NCBI GenBank assembly: GCA_903907995.1
Contig: CAIVQH010000037.1
Span: 62,001 to 126,000 of the forward strand
Length of the DNA: 64,000 nucleotides
Direction: 5' to 3'
From: an uncultured Verrucomicrobiota bacterium
GTDB taxonomy: Bacteria; Verrucomicrobiota; Verrucomicrobiia; Limisphaerales; UBA9464
The notes below the pieces were generated by a model, which was given only the letters and a program-made list of their open reading frames with translations, was not told the DNA's origin and did not search any database. Made by a program: the position numbers and the translations under genes. This document shows positions 36,901 through 46,576 of this stretch, piece by piece. Within the stretch, counting starts at the first letter, position 1; every line of letters starts with the position of its first letter.

Positions 36901-38396
36901 AGCGCGCATCCGATCTGAAGGCCGTCCGGCCGAAGCTGGCCACGCTCGCCACCGAAGGCGGTTCGCCCGAGGTCCGGCAAGCCGCCTGGGCCAGCCTCGC
37001 CGTGGCCGACGGCTCGTTCGACACCGTATGGGCCGCCGCCTCGAAATCCTCCGCCTCGCTGACGGAACTGCTCAACGGCATCCCGCTGCTCAACGACGCC
37101 GATTTCCGTGCGAAGGCTTACGCCAAAGTGAAGCCCCTGCTCGGTGAACTCCCGGCCGATCTCGTGGCCGCCGCGAAGGCCCACCCGGGCGGCGAGGGCC
37201 GCTTCGTCCGTATCGAGCTGCCGCGCAACGGCACGCTGACGCTCGCCGAGGTCCAGGTCTGGAGCGCCGGCCAGAACATCGCCCTGCAGGGCAAGGCCAC
37301 CCAGTCCAGCACCTCCAACGGCGGGGTGGCTTCCCGCGCGATCGACGGCCACACCGACGGCACCTTCGCCAGCGGAACCGAGACCCACACGCAGGAGGAC
37401 GAGGCCAATCCGTGGTGGGAACTCGACCTGGGCGGCGACCGTCCGATTGATTCTGTCACCGTGTGGAACCGCACGGAAGGCGAACTCGGCAAACGCCTGG
37501 AAGGCTATACGCTCAATATTCTCGACGGAACCCGCCGCGAGGCCTTCACGAAAACCGGCAACGCCGCGCCCGCACCCAGCGCCACCATCAGCGTGGGCGG
37601 CGATCCGCTGGCCGCGCTCCGCCGCGCGGCCATCCGCGCCAGCGTGAGCATGAACACCGAGCCGGAGGCTGTGTTCACCGCCCTTACCGGCCTGATCGAC
37701 CACGGCGATCAGGTGGTCGCTGCCGCCCAGGGCCTGCGCAGCCTGCCCCGCGCAAGCTGGCCGAAAGACCAGGCCGGTCTGGCCGTCGTCGGCCTCATCC
37801 GCTGGGCCCGGGGCGTGCCGGCCGTCGGCCGCACCGCGCAGGATTACGTCGAGGCCGTGCAGACGGCCGACGACCTCGCAGGCCTGCTTCCCACTGACAA
37901 AGCCATCGCGTTCCGCAAGGGTCTGAAGGAACTCCGCGTGGCGGTCTTCGTGGTCCGCACCGTGCGCGAGCAGATGCGCTACGATGTGCCCCGGCTGGTG
38001 GTCGAGGCGGACAAGCAGTTCGAGGTCATCTTCGCCAACGACGACGGCATGCCGCACAACCTGGTGTTCGTGAAGCCGGGCACCCGCGAGCAGATCGGCA
38101 CCCTCACGGCGACCATGAAACCCGAGGAGCGCGACAGCAAAGGCCGCCCCTACGTCCCGAACAACCCGGCCATCTTCGCCGCCACCAAGCTCGTCGAGGC
38201 CGGCCAGAAGGAGACGCTGAAGCTCACGGCTCCGTCCGCCGAGGGCACCTACGAGTTCGTCTGCACCTTCCCCGGCCACTTCACGCTCATGTGGGGTACG
38301 CTGGTGGTGACCAAGGATGTCGATACCTACCTCGCGGCTCATCCGGCCGCTCCCTCCGTGGGTGCCGGCACCACCCAGCGCGCCGCCGGTGAGTGA
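33948..38396 (+). CDS. PVC-type membrane-bound dehydrogenase-like multidomain protein (SGNH-like, propeller, HEAT-like, discoidin, cupredoxin)
   Basis: 1482 aa: VLVGNALPDRMQHDGYFETL...FFGYNESF; FEDTDGDGKADKVTHFIDDLNAPTGFQF; LSDGVFHHSQVETVNGPV; NIALQGKATQSSTSNGGVASRAIDGHTDGTF; PHNLVFVKPG...YEFVCTFPGHFTLMWGTLVV. No CxxCH found. Confidence 0.9.
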   Translation: MRYLALACTLFLTSVVPALHAAPPPAKLELKPGDHVVLVGNALPDRMQHDGYFETLVVAKFPQHQLVFRNLAASGDEIVTRHRSENFGTPDEWLRKTQADVVLAFFGYNESFRGANGVTAFKTQLADYVKHLQSENFSGKGTPRVVLFSPIANERTVDLNYPDATVNNPNLQLYTAAIAEVAQSSGVQFVDLFAPSQKLYAESARQGRSLTLNGFFLTEAGDQALAPAIFQGLFGEAAPKLDYEKLRAAINEKNALWHSRYRTIDGYNVYGGRSALAYQPDKGGFISDRNAPAPYVSNYKIMQEEMTVRDTMTANRDKRVWAVSKGSDIEVDDSNLPPVESVVTNKRGENPDGSFKFLGGEEAIAKMTVHSGMKVNLFASEEQFPELANPLQMAWDTKGRLWVAVWPNYPERTPDSKMGDSLLVFEDTDGDGKADKVTHFIDDLNAPTGFQFYKDGVLVMQAPDLWYIRDTDGDGKADTKERVLMGMDSADSHHTANAICHDPGGAVYLSDGVFHHSQVETVNGPVRNDDAAIYRFEPNTAKFETYIPYGFLNPHGRVFDYWGNDFITDATGNANYFGPAFSGRLDYPAKHPGMKEFWDRPSRPCPGTGILTSRHFPEEFQGNFLNINVISFQGIYRVKVSEDGSGLKGETKENLISSSDPNFRPIAVSTGPDGAIYFLDWHKPLIGHMQHHLRDPNRDKTHGRIYRITYPGRPLMKPAKIDGQPIEALLELLKEPENQTRELAKIELGKRDSAKVIAAVDRWAAALDPKDPAYQHHMMEALWVHQWHNVVDAKLLATLLKSPAPEARAAAGRVLCYWRDRVPGALGLFKTLAEDPAPRVRLEGVRAASFYREPAAADVALASLRQPTDYYLDYCLRETLRQLEPYWRKAIADGQPIAAGNPAGLKFLISRLSTAELLSLPRSAEVSQAILFRGDTTDADRSGALDSLAKAHNNTRLSELFAVLNSAAKSDPAVLGSLARLLPLQRASDLKAVRPKLATLATEGGSPEVRQAAWASLAVADGSFDTVWAAASKSSASLTELLNGIPLLNDADFRAKAYAKVKPLLGELPADLVAAAKAHPGGEGRFVRIELPRNGTLTLAEVQVWSAGQNIALQGKATQSSTSNGGVASRAIDGHTDGTFASGTETHTQEDEANPWWELDLGGDRPIDSVTVWNRTEGELGKRLEGYTLNILDGTRREAFTKTGNAAPAPSATISVGGDPLAALRRAAIRASVSMNTEPEAVFTALTGLIDHGDQVVAAAQGLRSLPRASWPKDQAGLAVVGLIRWARGVPAVGRTAQDYVEAVQTADDLAGLLPTDKAIAFRKGLKELRVAVFVVRTVREQMRYDVPRLVVEADKQFEVIFANDDGMPHNLVFVKPGTREQIGTLTATMKPEERDSKGRPYVPNNPAIFAATKLVEAGQKETLKLTAPSAEGTYEFVCTFPGHFTLMWGTLVVTKDVDTYLAAHPAAPSVGAGTTQRAAGE

Positions 38397-38419
38397 TTGA
38401 CGCGGCCAGAAGAAATCCC

Positions 38420-41400
38420 ATGCACGACAAAGCCGCCCTGGCAGCCGCCATCGGCGGCTTGTCCTTTTTCGCAGCGGTCGCCTTGGCGGCCCCGGTCGAT
38501 TTCGGCAAGGAAATCGAACCGATCCTCATCAAGCGCTGCTCCGAGTGCCACGGCCCGGACAAGCAGAAGGCCGACCTGCGGCTGGATTCGCGGGCGGCCG
38601 CGCTCAAGGCCGCCAAGTCGGGCAAGCTCGCGCTGGTGCCGGGTCAATCGGCTGCCAGCGAGATCCTCCACCGCGTCACGGCAGCCGATCCGGACGAGGT
38701 CATGCCTCCCAAAGGCGAACACCTGACCGAGCAGCAGATTGCGTCGTTGCGCCAATGGATTGACGACGGGGCTGTGTGGCCGGAGGTGGATCCCCGGAAG
38801 CACTGGGCCTTTCAACCGCCCTTCCGCCCAGAACCGCCGTCGGTGAAGGATACGCCATGGGTCCGCAATGAGATCGACCGGTTCATTCTCGCCCGTCTGG
38901 AGAAGGAAGGCCTCAAGCCGCAGACCGAGGCCGATCGCAACACGCTGGTCCGCCGACTCAGCCTAGATCTTACGGGCCTGCCGCCGACCTGGGCGGAAGT
39001 GGAGGCGTTCGTTAACGACCGTTCCCCCGATTCCTACGAACGGCTCGTGGACCGCCTGCTCGCCTCGCCGCATTACGGCGAGCACATGGCGCGCGGCTGG
39101 CTCGACCTCGCCCGCTATGCCGACTCCAATGGCTACCAGGTGGATCTGGCGCGGTCGGTGTGGCCGTACCGCGAATGGGTCATCAACGCCTTCAACCGGA
39201 ACGAGCCCTTCGACCAGTTCACCATTGAGCAGCTCGCGGGCGACCTGCTCCCGAATCCCACGCTGGAGCAGAAAATCGCCACCGGCTTCAACCGCAACAC
39301 CAAGCTCAACGACGAGGGCGGCGGCGATGCCGAGGAGTACCGCGTGAAGGCCGTGAAGGACCGCGTCGCCACGGTCGGCACCGCCTGGCTGGGTCTCACA
39401 CTGAACTGCGCCGAGTGCCACACGCACAAGTACGACCCCATCACGCACGACGACTACTACCGGTTCTACGCGTTCTTCAACAACACGACCGACGGTGGCA
39501 ACTACAGCCCCGCCCCGAACGTCGAAGTACCCAAACCCGACCTGAGCCAGACGGAGAATTTCATCCATTCGCGTCTGGAACAGACCAAGCGGGAACTCAC
39601 GGCGGCGGAACAGAAGCTACCCGTCGAGCAGGCCAAGTGGGAAAAGACCGTCGCGAAGAAAGGTGACGTGTGGCGGACGCTGGAACTGAAGAACGTCACG
39701 TCCACAGGCGGCTCCAGCTATACCAATCTGCCCGACGGCTCGGTGCTCGGCACCGGGGTGAATCCCATTTACGACACCATCACGGTCTCGGCGGACACCG
39801 ATCTCACCGGCGTTACAGCCGTGCTGCTCGAAGTGTTGCCTGACCCGAGCCTCCCGAAAAACGGCCCCGGCCGCTGGGGCGCGAGCGGCAACTTCATCCT
39901 CGACGAGTTCGCCTTCAGCGCCGCGCCGCTTTCACCATCTGTCCCCACTCCGTCGGATACGAACCTGTTCTTCGTGAAGGCCACGGCCGACTGGGAGCAG
40001 CAATACTACCGTGCCGAGCACGCCATTGACCGCAATCCGAAGACGGGCTGGGCCATCGGCCCGCAGTTCGGCCAGCGCCATTTCCTGATCGCGGAGGTGA
40101 AGGACCCGGCCGGTTATCCGGGCGGCAGCCGGCTCACCTTCCGCTTCGACCATTATCACGGCAACAGCCACTGCATCGGCCGCTTCCGGCTGTCGGTGAC
40201 GACCGAGAAGGATCCCGCCGCCCGCTGGCCCGTGCCGGCGGAGATTCGCCAGCTTGTCGCCAAACCGGCAGCGCAGCGCACGCCGGAGCAGGCCAAGCAG
40301 CTCACCGCCCATTACCGCACGGCGTCACCGGTCATTCGCGGGCTGGAGCGCGAGCGGTTCTGGCTGGAACAGCGTGAAAAGGAGCTGGCCGCCCAAAGAT
40401 TCACCACGCTCATCGTGCAGGAGCGCAGCGAGCCGCAGCCACGGACGACCTATGTCCATCTGCGCGGCGACTTCCTGAGCAAGGGCAACGAGGTGACCGC
40501 CGGCGTGCCTGCCGTATTCCCGCCTCTGCCGGAAGGCCAGCCGGCCAACCGCCTCGCCCTGGCAAAATGGCTGGTGGACCCCGCGAACCCGCTCACCGCG
40601 CGCGTGACCGTGAACCGCTTCTGGGAACGCGCCTTTGGCATCGGTCTCGTGAAGACGAGCGAGGACTTCGGTCGGCAGGGCGAAGCACCCTCGCACCCCG
40701 AGCTGCTCGATTGGCTCGCGACCGAGTTCATCCGCACCGGCTGGGACGTGAAGGCGATGCAGAAGCTCATCGTGATGTCCGCCACCTACCGACAGAGCGC
40801 CGCGACGGACGCGCCCCGGCTGGAGAAGGATTTCTATAACCGCCTGCTCTCCCACGGACCGCGCTTCCGCATGGACGCCGAGATGATCCGCGACCACGCC
40901 CTGGCCGTGAGCGGATTGCTCAACCCCAAGCTAGGTGGCCCGAGTGTCTATCCCGTGCAGGTGCCGAACCTGTGGAAGGAAATCGGCTTCCTCCGCCCCG
41001 AGATCGGCATGGACGAATGGCCGGTCAGCGAGGGGCCCGACCTCTACCGCCGCGCGATCTACACCTTCTGGCGGCGGGTCTGCACCTACCCGACCTTCTC
41101 CACCTTCGACGCCCCGAGCCGCGAAGTCTGCGTCGCGCGCCGGCCGCGCACCAACACGCCGCTCCAGGCCCTCGCCGCTCTCAACGAACCGACCCTCCTC
41201 GAAGCCGCCCGCGTCTTCGCCCAGCGCGTGCTCACCGAAGGCGGCCCGGACGACGCGGCCCGGATCGACTTTGCCTTCCACACCTGCCTCGGCCGCGCCC
41301 CCACCAAGACCGAGCGCGACCGCCTGCTCGCCCTGCTAGCCCAACAGACGAAGGAATTCCGCAACGATCCAAACGCCGCCGCGACCTTCATCAACGTCGG

Positions 41401-41503
41401 CACCGCCGAGCGCCCCGCCACCCTCGAAGCCCGCAAACTCGCGGCCTGGATGATGCTAGCCAACGTGCTATTCAACCTGGATGAAACGCTAACCAAAGGA
41501 TGA
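38420..41503 (+). CDS. PSCyt1-DUF1549-DUF1553 domain protein
   Basis: [38 protein letters not shown]...[102 protein letters not shown]. Confidence 0.96.
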   Translation: MHDKAALAAAIGGLSFFAAVALAAPVDFGKEIEPILIKRCSECHGPDKQKADLRLDSRAAALKAAKSGKLALVPGQSAASEILHRVTAADPDEVMPPKGEHLTEQQIASLRQWIDDGAVWPEVDPRKHWAFQPPFRPEPPSVKDTPWVRNEIDRFILARLEKEGLKPQTEADRNTLVRRLSLDLTGLPPTWAEVEAFVNDRSPDSYERLVDRLLASPHYGEHMARGWLDLARYADSNGYQVDLARSVWPYREWVINAFNRNEPFDQFTIEQLAGDLLPNPTLEQKIATGFNRNTKLNDEGGGDAEEYRVKAVKDRVATVGTAWLGLTLNCAECHTHKYDPITHDDYYRFYAFFNNTTDGGNYSPAPNVEVPKPDLSQTENFIHSRLEQTKRELTAAEQKLPVEQAKWEKTVAKKGDVWRTLELKNVTSTGGSSYTNLPDGSVLGTGVNPIYDTITVSADTDLTGVTAVLLEVLPDPSLPKNGPGRWGASGNFILDEFAFSAAPLSPSVPTPSDTNLFFVKATADWEQQYYRAEHAIDRNPKTGWAIGPQFGQRHFLIAEVKDPAGYPGGSRLTFRFDHYHGNSHCIGRFRLSVTTEKDPAARWPVPAEIRQLVAKPAAQRTPEQAKQLTAHYRTASPVIRGLERERFWLEQREKELAAQRFTTLIVQERSEPQPRTTYVHLRGDFLSKGNEVTAGVPAVFPPLPEGQPANRLALAKWLVDPANPLTARVTVNRFWERAFGIGLVKTSEDFGRQGEAPSHPELLDWLATEFIRTGWDVKAMQKLIVMSATYRQSAATDAPRLEKDFYNRLLSHGPRFRMDAEMIRDHALAVSGLLNPKLGGPSVYPVQVPNLWKEIGFLRPEIGMDEWPVSEGPDLYRRAIYTFWRRVCTYPTFSTFDAPSREVCVARRPRTNTPLQALAALNEPTLLEAARVFAQRVLTEGGPDDAARIDFAFHTCLGRAPTKTERDRLLALLAQQTKEFRNDPNAAATFINVGTAERPATLEARKLAAWMMLANVLFNLDETLTKG

Positions 41504-42054
41504 CTTTATTGTCTCCATCGTCTAGCCGCTTAAGGCGCAGGATGGTGATCGGTCTTGCCACCGGCTTTCTGCTATTGGCAGCGATTTTACCGCCTTTCGG
41601 ATTACGCCGTGACCGCGACTCGTTTCAGTGCATGACCTGCCTCTCAAAAAGAGATGTTTTTCAATGGAGAATTGGGGCTTGGAGCGGCCTCTCCCTGCCG
41701 CTTTCCGTCAAACGCGTATCTATCGTAGAATCAAAGACTTTTCAGCGCTTCACACCGCTGCCGCACATCCATCAATGGGATTACGCCCAAGGCTCCCCCT
41801 ATTACTGGATCGACGGATTCATCGGGAGAACCTTCCGCGGTTGCGCCATCGGTGACGGTCGACACCGGAATAACTTGGCAATATTGGTGGAGGAATTTCC
41901 GGATCTTTTCCATGAGGACGTTCTGGAGGAAAAGCTGAAATCCGGTGAGCTGACCACCAACCAGCTCTACGAAGCCTTAATATCGCCCAGGTTCGGAACT
42001 TCGTCGATCCCGAGCGTAAAACTGGCCCGCCAGCTCGCGGATGAACTACAGTAA
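41500..42054 (+). CDS. Hypothetical protein with N-terminal TM segment
   Basis: 184 aa; ATGA overlap with the upstream gene; FQCMTCLSKRDVFQWRIGAWSGLSLPLSVKRVSIVES; no family recognised. Confidence 0.65.
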   Translation: MTLLSPSSSRLRRRMVIGLATGFLLLAAILPPFGLRRDRDSFQCMTCLSKRDVFQWRIGAWSGLSLPLSVKRVSIVESKTFQRFTPLPHIHQWDYAQGSPYYWIDGFIGRTFRGCAIGDGRHRNNLAILVEEFPDLFHEDVLEEKLKSGELTTNQLYEALISPRFGTSSIPSVKLARQLADELQ

Positions 42055-42067
42055 CACCGCACTCAAC

Positions 42068-42094
42068 TGATCACTGCCCACTGATCACTGATTA
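42068..42094. repeat. Short degenerate tandem repeat TGATCACTG(CC)CAC
   Basis: tgatcactgcccactgatcactgatta. Confidence 0.7.
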
Positions 42095-42111
42095 CTTTCC
42101 TTGCAACGCCC

Positions 42112-43554
42112 ATGAACCTCCCCTCGCCCGCCCTCGACTCCCTCCGCGCCACCACGCGCCGCCGGTTTCTCCAGCAATGCGGGACCGGCATGGGCGCGCT
42201 CGCGCTTGGTTCGCTGTTCAATGAGAAGCTCTTCGCCGCCGACAGTTCCGTGCCGATCCTGGGTAAGCCGCACTTTGCGCCCAAGGCCAAGAACATCATC
42301 TACCTGTTCCAGTCCGGCGGACCCTCGCACCTTGATCTCTTCGATCCGAAGCCGGAGCTGGCCAAGCGCGACGGCCAGCAGGTGCCCGAGGAATTGGTGA
42401 AGAACATCCGCCTCGCGCAGATCGGCAAGCAGGCCAAGCTGCTCGCCTCGCCCTACAAGTTCGCCCAGCACGGCAAATCAGGCATGTGGCTCAGCGAACT
42501 GCTGCCGCACCTTGCGACCATCACGGACGATGTCTGCTTCGTGAAGGGCTTCTACTCCGAGGCCTTCAACCACGATCCGGCGACCATTTTCATGAACACC
42601 GGCGCGCAGCTCGCCGGCCGGCCCGCGATGGGCTCGTGGTTCAGCTACGGCCTCGGCAGCGCGAACAAGGACCTGCCCGCCTTCGTGGTGTTGATGACCG
42701 GCGCGGGCCAGCCGCTCACGAACGCCTCGTGGGGCAGCGGCTTCCTGCCGACCGTGCATCAGGGCGTGACGCTCCGGTCGCAGGGCGATCCGGTGCTCTT
42801 CGTCAGCAACCCGCCCGGCATGGGCGCGCAACGCCGACGCGAGTCACTCGACGCGCTCAAGGATCTCAACCAAATCCGCTACGACGCGCTTCAGGACCCC
42901 GAGATCCAGACCCGTATCGCCTCCTACGAGCTGGCCTACCGCATGCAAACCAGCGTGCCCGAGGTGATGGACATCTCGAAGGAAACGCCCAAGACCCAGG
43001 AGGCCTATGGCACCACGCCGGGCCGAGCCTCCTTCGCCAACAACTGCCTGCTCGCCCGCCGCCTCGTCGAACGCGGCGTCCGGTTCGTGCAACTCTACCA
43101 CCGCGGCTGGGACCATCACGGCGGCCCGGATGGCAACTTGATCTTCGACCTCAAGAAGCGCTGCGCCGAAACCGACCAGCCAGCGGTCGCCCTCGTCAAG
43201 GATCTCAAGGAACGCGGTCTGCTCGACGAAACGCTCGTGCTCTGGGGCGGTGAATTTGGCCGCACCCCGATGATGCAGGGCGCGCTTAAGCCCGATCAGG
43301 TCGGGCGCGACCACCATCCGCACGGCTACACGATCTGGATGGCCGGCGGCGGCATCAAGCCCGGCACCGTCTATGGCGGCACCGATGACTTCGGCTTCTA
43401 CGCCGTGGACCAGAAGGTCCACGTCCACGACCTGCACGCCACGATCTTGCATCTCTTCGGCATGGATCACCTGAAGCTCACCTACCGCTTCCAGGGCCGC
43501 GATTTCCGCCTCACCGACGTCCACGGCGAAGTCGTGAAGCCGATCCTGGCCTGA
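42112..43554 (+). CDS. DUF1501 domain-containing protein (Tat signal)
   Basis: RRRFLQQCGTGMGALALGSLF; AKNIIYLFQSGGPSHLDLFDPKPEL; WDHHGGPDGNLIFDLKKRCAETDQPAVALVKDLKERGLLDETLVLWGGEFGRTPM. Confidence 0.96.
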   Translation: MNLPSPALDSLRATTRRRFLQQCGTGMGALALGSLFNEKLFAADSSVPILGKPHFAPKAKNIIYLFQSGGPSHLDLFDPKPELAKRDGQQVPEELVKNIRLAQIGKQAKLLASPYKFAQHGKSGMWLSELLPHLATITDDVCFVKGFYSEAFNHDPATIFMNTGAQLAGRPAMGSWFSYGLGSANKDLPAFVVLMTGAGQPLTNASWGSGFLPTVHQGVTLRSQGDPVLFVSNPPGMGAQRRRESLDALKDLNQIRYDALQDPEIQTRIASYELAYRMQTSVPEVMDISKETPKTQEAYGTTPGRASFANNCLLARRLVERGVRFVQLYHRGWDHHGGPDGNLIFDLKKRCAETDQPAVALVKDLKERGLLDETLVLWGGEFGRTPMMQGALKPDQVGRDHHPHGYTIWMAGGGIKPGTVYGGTDDFGFYAVDQKVHVHDLHATILHLFGMDHLKLTYRFQGRDFRLTDVHGEVVKPILA

Positions 43555-43598
43555 TCCTACAGCGCGCCAGAGCGGACCGGCCTGCCGTCCTGCCGCCG

Positions 43599-44792
43599 TC
43601 AGCGGGGTGCGTCAAAAACGAAGTGCTCCGAGCTCACCCGCAGGCCGCGCTCGTTGGTGACGGAGATGAAGGCGGTCAGCGGACGCCCCGGCGGCAGTTC
43701 GGCCATGACCTCCGCACACTGGATGTGTGCAGGTACCGTCTTCCAGTTCCGCTTCTGCCACACGCCGGAATCGGTGGTGTAATTGAGCGTAGCCGACTTC
43801 AGGGGCACGATGGTGCTTACCAGCGCTGTGGCCGTTCTGCTGTTGAGCCGGAGCCCAACGATGTAGGGCAGCGGGTCTTTGCCGCGCAGCGCGTGATCCA
43901 CGAAGGCATCGACCTCCTCGAACGTCCAGATGTGGCCATGCGGCAGGCCGACGATGGTGTCCACATGACGATACTTCTCGGCCACCAACCGGTAGGATTT
44001 CTGGTAGCTGTCGAGTGGGTAGGCGAAGTCCGTCGTGCCGTTCAAGAATAGGGTCGGGCAGCGGACGCCCGCGAGGTATTGGCTGGGATCAAAATTCTTC
44101 AGCCAGAGCTGCCGCGCCTCCGGTTTCATCGCGGCGAGGGACTTGTCGGTCCAATAGCTGTTGTCGCCGAGGAAGCCGCAGCCATAGACCGGCACGGCGA
44201 CCTTCAGGTCCGGATCGATGCCCGCGATGATGCACGTGAGGTAGCCGCCCCAGCTGATACCGGTCACTCCGATGCGTTTGCGGTCCACTTCAGGCAGCGT
44301 GCGCAACAGCGCATGCCCGCGCAGCACGGCCGCGACGGCGTGGTAACTCCACATGTCGCGCACCTCGTTTTCACCGAAATCTCGAAACTTCGACTGGTCG
44401 GACTGGTCGGGCATCCCATCCGGCAGCGGACCCGAGGGGCCGTTGCCAGAGAGGTCCATCGCGAGGGCCACATAGCCACGCTGCGCCCAATGTTCGGCCC
44501 ATTCGCGGAAGGCCTTACCGCCGCCGCCATGCACCAGGAGCATCGCGGGCAGCTTCCGGTTGCTATTGGTCGCCGGCCGCCCCAGATAGGCAAAGACGCG
44601 CGTCGGCTTCCCGTTGCGCGGCTCGCCCTCGTAGTAAAGTTCCTCAACCAAGCCGGTGCGCTGACCGTGCGTCACCGTCGGCGCGTGCCGGATCAGCGAC
44701 AAATCCCATGGGCCGGCGACGCGGTGCGACCTGGACGTGGAAACGCAGCCGGTCAGCAGCACGGCCAGCAGCAGGGAGACAATGGATTTCAT
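43599..44792 (-). CDS. Alpha/beta hydrolase (acetylxylan-esterase/dienelactone-hydrolase-like)
   Basis: LPAMLLVHGGGGKAFREWAEHWAQRGYVALAMDLSG...RKRIGVTGISWGGYLTCIIAGIDPDLKVAVPVYGC. Confidence 0.9.
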   Translation of the reverse strand: MKSIVSLLLAVLLTGCVSTSRSHRVAGPWDLSLIRHAPTVTHGQRTGLVEELYYEGEPRNGKPTRVFAYLGRPATNSNRKLPAMLLVHGGGGKAFREWAEHWAQRGYVALAMDLSGNGPSGPLPDGMPDQSDQSKFRDFGENEVRDMWSYHAVAAVLRGHALLRTLPEVDRKRIGVTGISWGGYLTCIIAGIDPDLKVAVPVYGCGFLGDNSYWTDKSLAAMKPEARQLWLKNFDPSQYLAGVRCPTLFLNGTTDFAYPLDSYQKSYRLVAEKYRHVDTIVGLPHGHIWTFEEVDAFVDHALRGKDPLPYIVGLRLNSRTATALVSTIVPLKSATLNYTTDSGVWQKRNWKTVPAHIQCAEVMAELPPGRPLTAFISVTNERGLRVSSEHFVFDAPR

Positions 44793-44836
44793 GACAACGA
44801 GGACTGCTGGCGACGTGGTTCAGCCTACGATCCCGC

Positions 44837-46324
44837 TCACTCGATCCGGCCGGTAAGGCGGGTGAGTTTGCCCGGAAAGATGGCGTTGCTGATGGAAGGA
44901 TCGAAGACGACCTCGTCGCCAGTGAAATGCAGCTTCAGCGTGAGCAGGCTGGTCAGCTCGTTGAAGCACAGCTTGGCGGTAAAATTGTCCGCGTCGGTCC
45001 ACGCGCCGCTGGCGGCCACGGAGCGGTCGGCAAAGGATCCATACTGCACGCGGCCTTTCGTCCAGGCTCCGGCTCCGCACGCGACGCGCTGCTCGTGACC
45101 GTCGAAGCGCAGTACGAGGGTGGTGCCGTTTGCGCCACTTTCGAGGGTGAGTGATTCCAGCTTCTGCTCGTTCGCGGGGAACACGAATTTCTTGCCCGCC
45201 ACCCGGACCGCGGTCGGGGAAGTGGCGGAACCCTTCGCCACCAGCAGCGACAGACCGGCGAGCCGGGATACGAGCTGCTGCTGGGCCGCCTTGTCGGCTG
45301 ACAGCCGCTTGGGCTGCATGGCTGGCAGCAGGCGATCCCAGACCAGATTGAGCACCGCCTGCATGTCACCAAGACCGCTGGTGATGGCGATCACGGCGTC
45401 CTGTTCCGGCATGACGATGCAGTACTGGCCGAAGGCACCGTCGCCCCGGTAAGCCCCGTGGCGGCAGCGCCAGAACTGGTAGCCGTAGCCCTGATCCCAG
45501 TCGCTGGTGGGGCTGCTGCCGTTCGAGGTCTGCCGCGCGGTGGCCGCCTCCACCCAGGAGGCGGGCAGCAGCTGCTGACCGTTCCATTTGCCCTTCTGCA
45601 GGTAGAGCTGGCCAAAGCGCGCGATGTCTTCCGTGCGGACGTACAGGCCGTAGCCGCCAAGCGAGACGCCCTGCGTGTTGGTGTCCCAGGTCGGCTTTTC
45701 GATGCCGAGCGGTGCGAAGAGGCGCGGCTCCAGGTAGTCGCGGACGCTCTGGCCGGTGACCTTCTGGACGATGGCCGACAGCATGAAGGTCGCGGGTGTG
45801 TTGTAGAGGAAACGCGTGCCCGGCTTGAACGGCACGGGCTGGGCCAGAAAGGCTTTCGGCGTCAGCAGCTCACGGCTGATCGGGATTTCCTTTTCGTGGC
45901 CGGCCGACATGCGGAGCAGGTCGCTCACGCGCATGGATTTGAGATTGGCGCTGGGCTCGGCCGGCGCGTCCTCAGGGAAGAATTTCAGCACCGGGTCATC
46001 CACGCTCAGCTTGCCCTCGGCGACGGCCAGGCCCACGGCGGTGGAGGTGAAGCTCTTGCTCAGGGAGTACAGCTCGTGCGGCGTGCCAGCGGCGTAAGGG
46101 GCCCACCAGCCTTCGGCAACCACATGGCCGTGGCGGACGATCATCACGCTGTGGAGCGAGTCCACCTTGCGGTCCGCCTCCTCGACAAAGCCCAGGATGG
46201 CGGCTGAGGAGATGCCCTGCGACTCCGGGGTGCTGCGGGGTAGCGTCGCCGCTGAGGGCGCGGCAGAAGTGCGGACGGCACCCAGAACCACCACGGCCAG
46301 GGCGAGAGAAACGAACGGCTTCAT
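44837..46324 (-). CDS. Serine hydrolase, beta-lactamase class C-like
   Basis: LYSLSKSFTSTAVGLAVAEGKLSVDDPVLKFFPE...LRMSAGHEKE...FLYNTPATFMLSAIVQKVTGQSVRDYLEPRLFAPLGIE. Confidence 0.93.
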   Translation of the reverse strand: MKPFVSLALAVVVLGAVRTSAAPSAATLPRSTPESQGISSAAILGFVEEADRKVDSLHSVMIVRHGHVVAEGWWAPYAAGTPHELYSLSKSFTSTAVGLAVAEGKLSVDDPVLKFFPEDAPAEPSANLKSMRVSDLLRMSAGHEKEIPISRELLTPKAFLAQPVPFKPGTRFLYNTPATFMLSAIVQKVTGQSVRDYLEPRLFAPLGIEKPTWDTNTQGVSLGGYGLYVRTEDIARFGQLYLQKGKWNGQQLLPASWVEAATARQTSNGSSPTSDWDQGYGYQFWRCRHGAYRGDGAFGQYCIVMPEQDAVIAITSGLGDMQAVLNLVWDRLLPAMQPKRLSADKAAQQQLVSRLAGLSLLVAKGSATSPTAVRVAGKKFVFPANEQKLESLTLESGANGTTLVLRFDGHEQRVACGAGAWTKGRVQYGSFADRSVAASGAWTDADNFTAKLCFNELTSLLTLKLHFTGDEVVFDPSISNAIFPGKLTRLTGRIE

Positions 46325-46407
46325 AAGGAGTGGCGCGGAGGTTGGCCGAATTTTTCCGCCGCGTCACGCCCCACCCGCAGATCAGCTCCCGTTTTGCATC
46401 CGCGGAG

Positions 46408-46485
46408 GGTGGGGCGAGCGTCCTCGCGAGCCGCAGCGTCCTGGGCCTAGGGGCAGCCGAGGCTCGCGAGGACGCTCGCCCCACC
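46408..46485. repeat. GC-rich perfect 25-bp inverted repeat, 28-nt spacer
   Basis: ggtggggcgagcgtcctcgcgagcc (46408-46432) and its exact reverse complement ggctcgcgaggacgctcgccccacc (46461-46485). Confidence 0.95.
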
Positions 46486-46576
46486 TCAACCCAAGAATCG
46501 TCCGCCATACCATTCTCCGGCGCTCGCGAACAAATATTTGCGCCGGGCGCGGTGCCCTCCCTACCGTCCGCCACTC

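Noticed and set aside
36897-38342. 481-aa minus-strand ORF
   Set aside because: Antisense of the 1482-aa protein C-terminal half.
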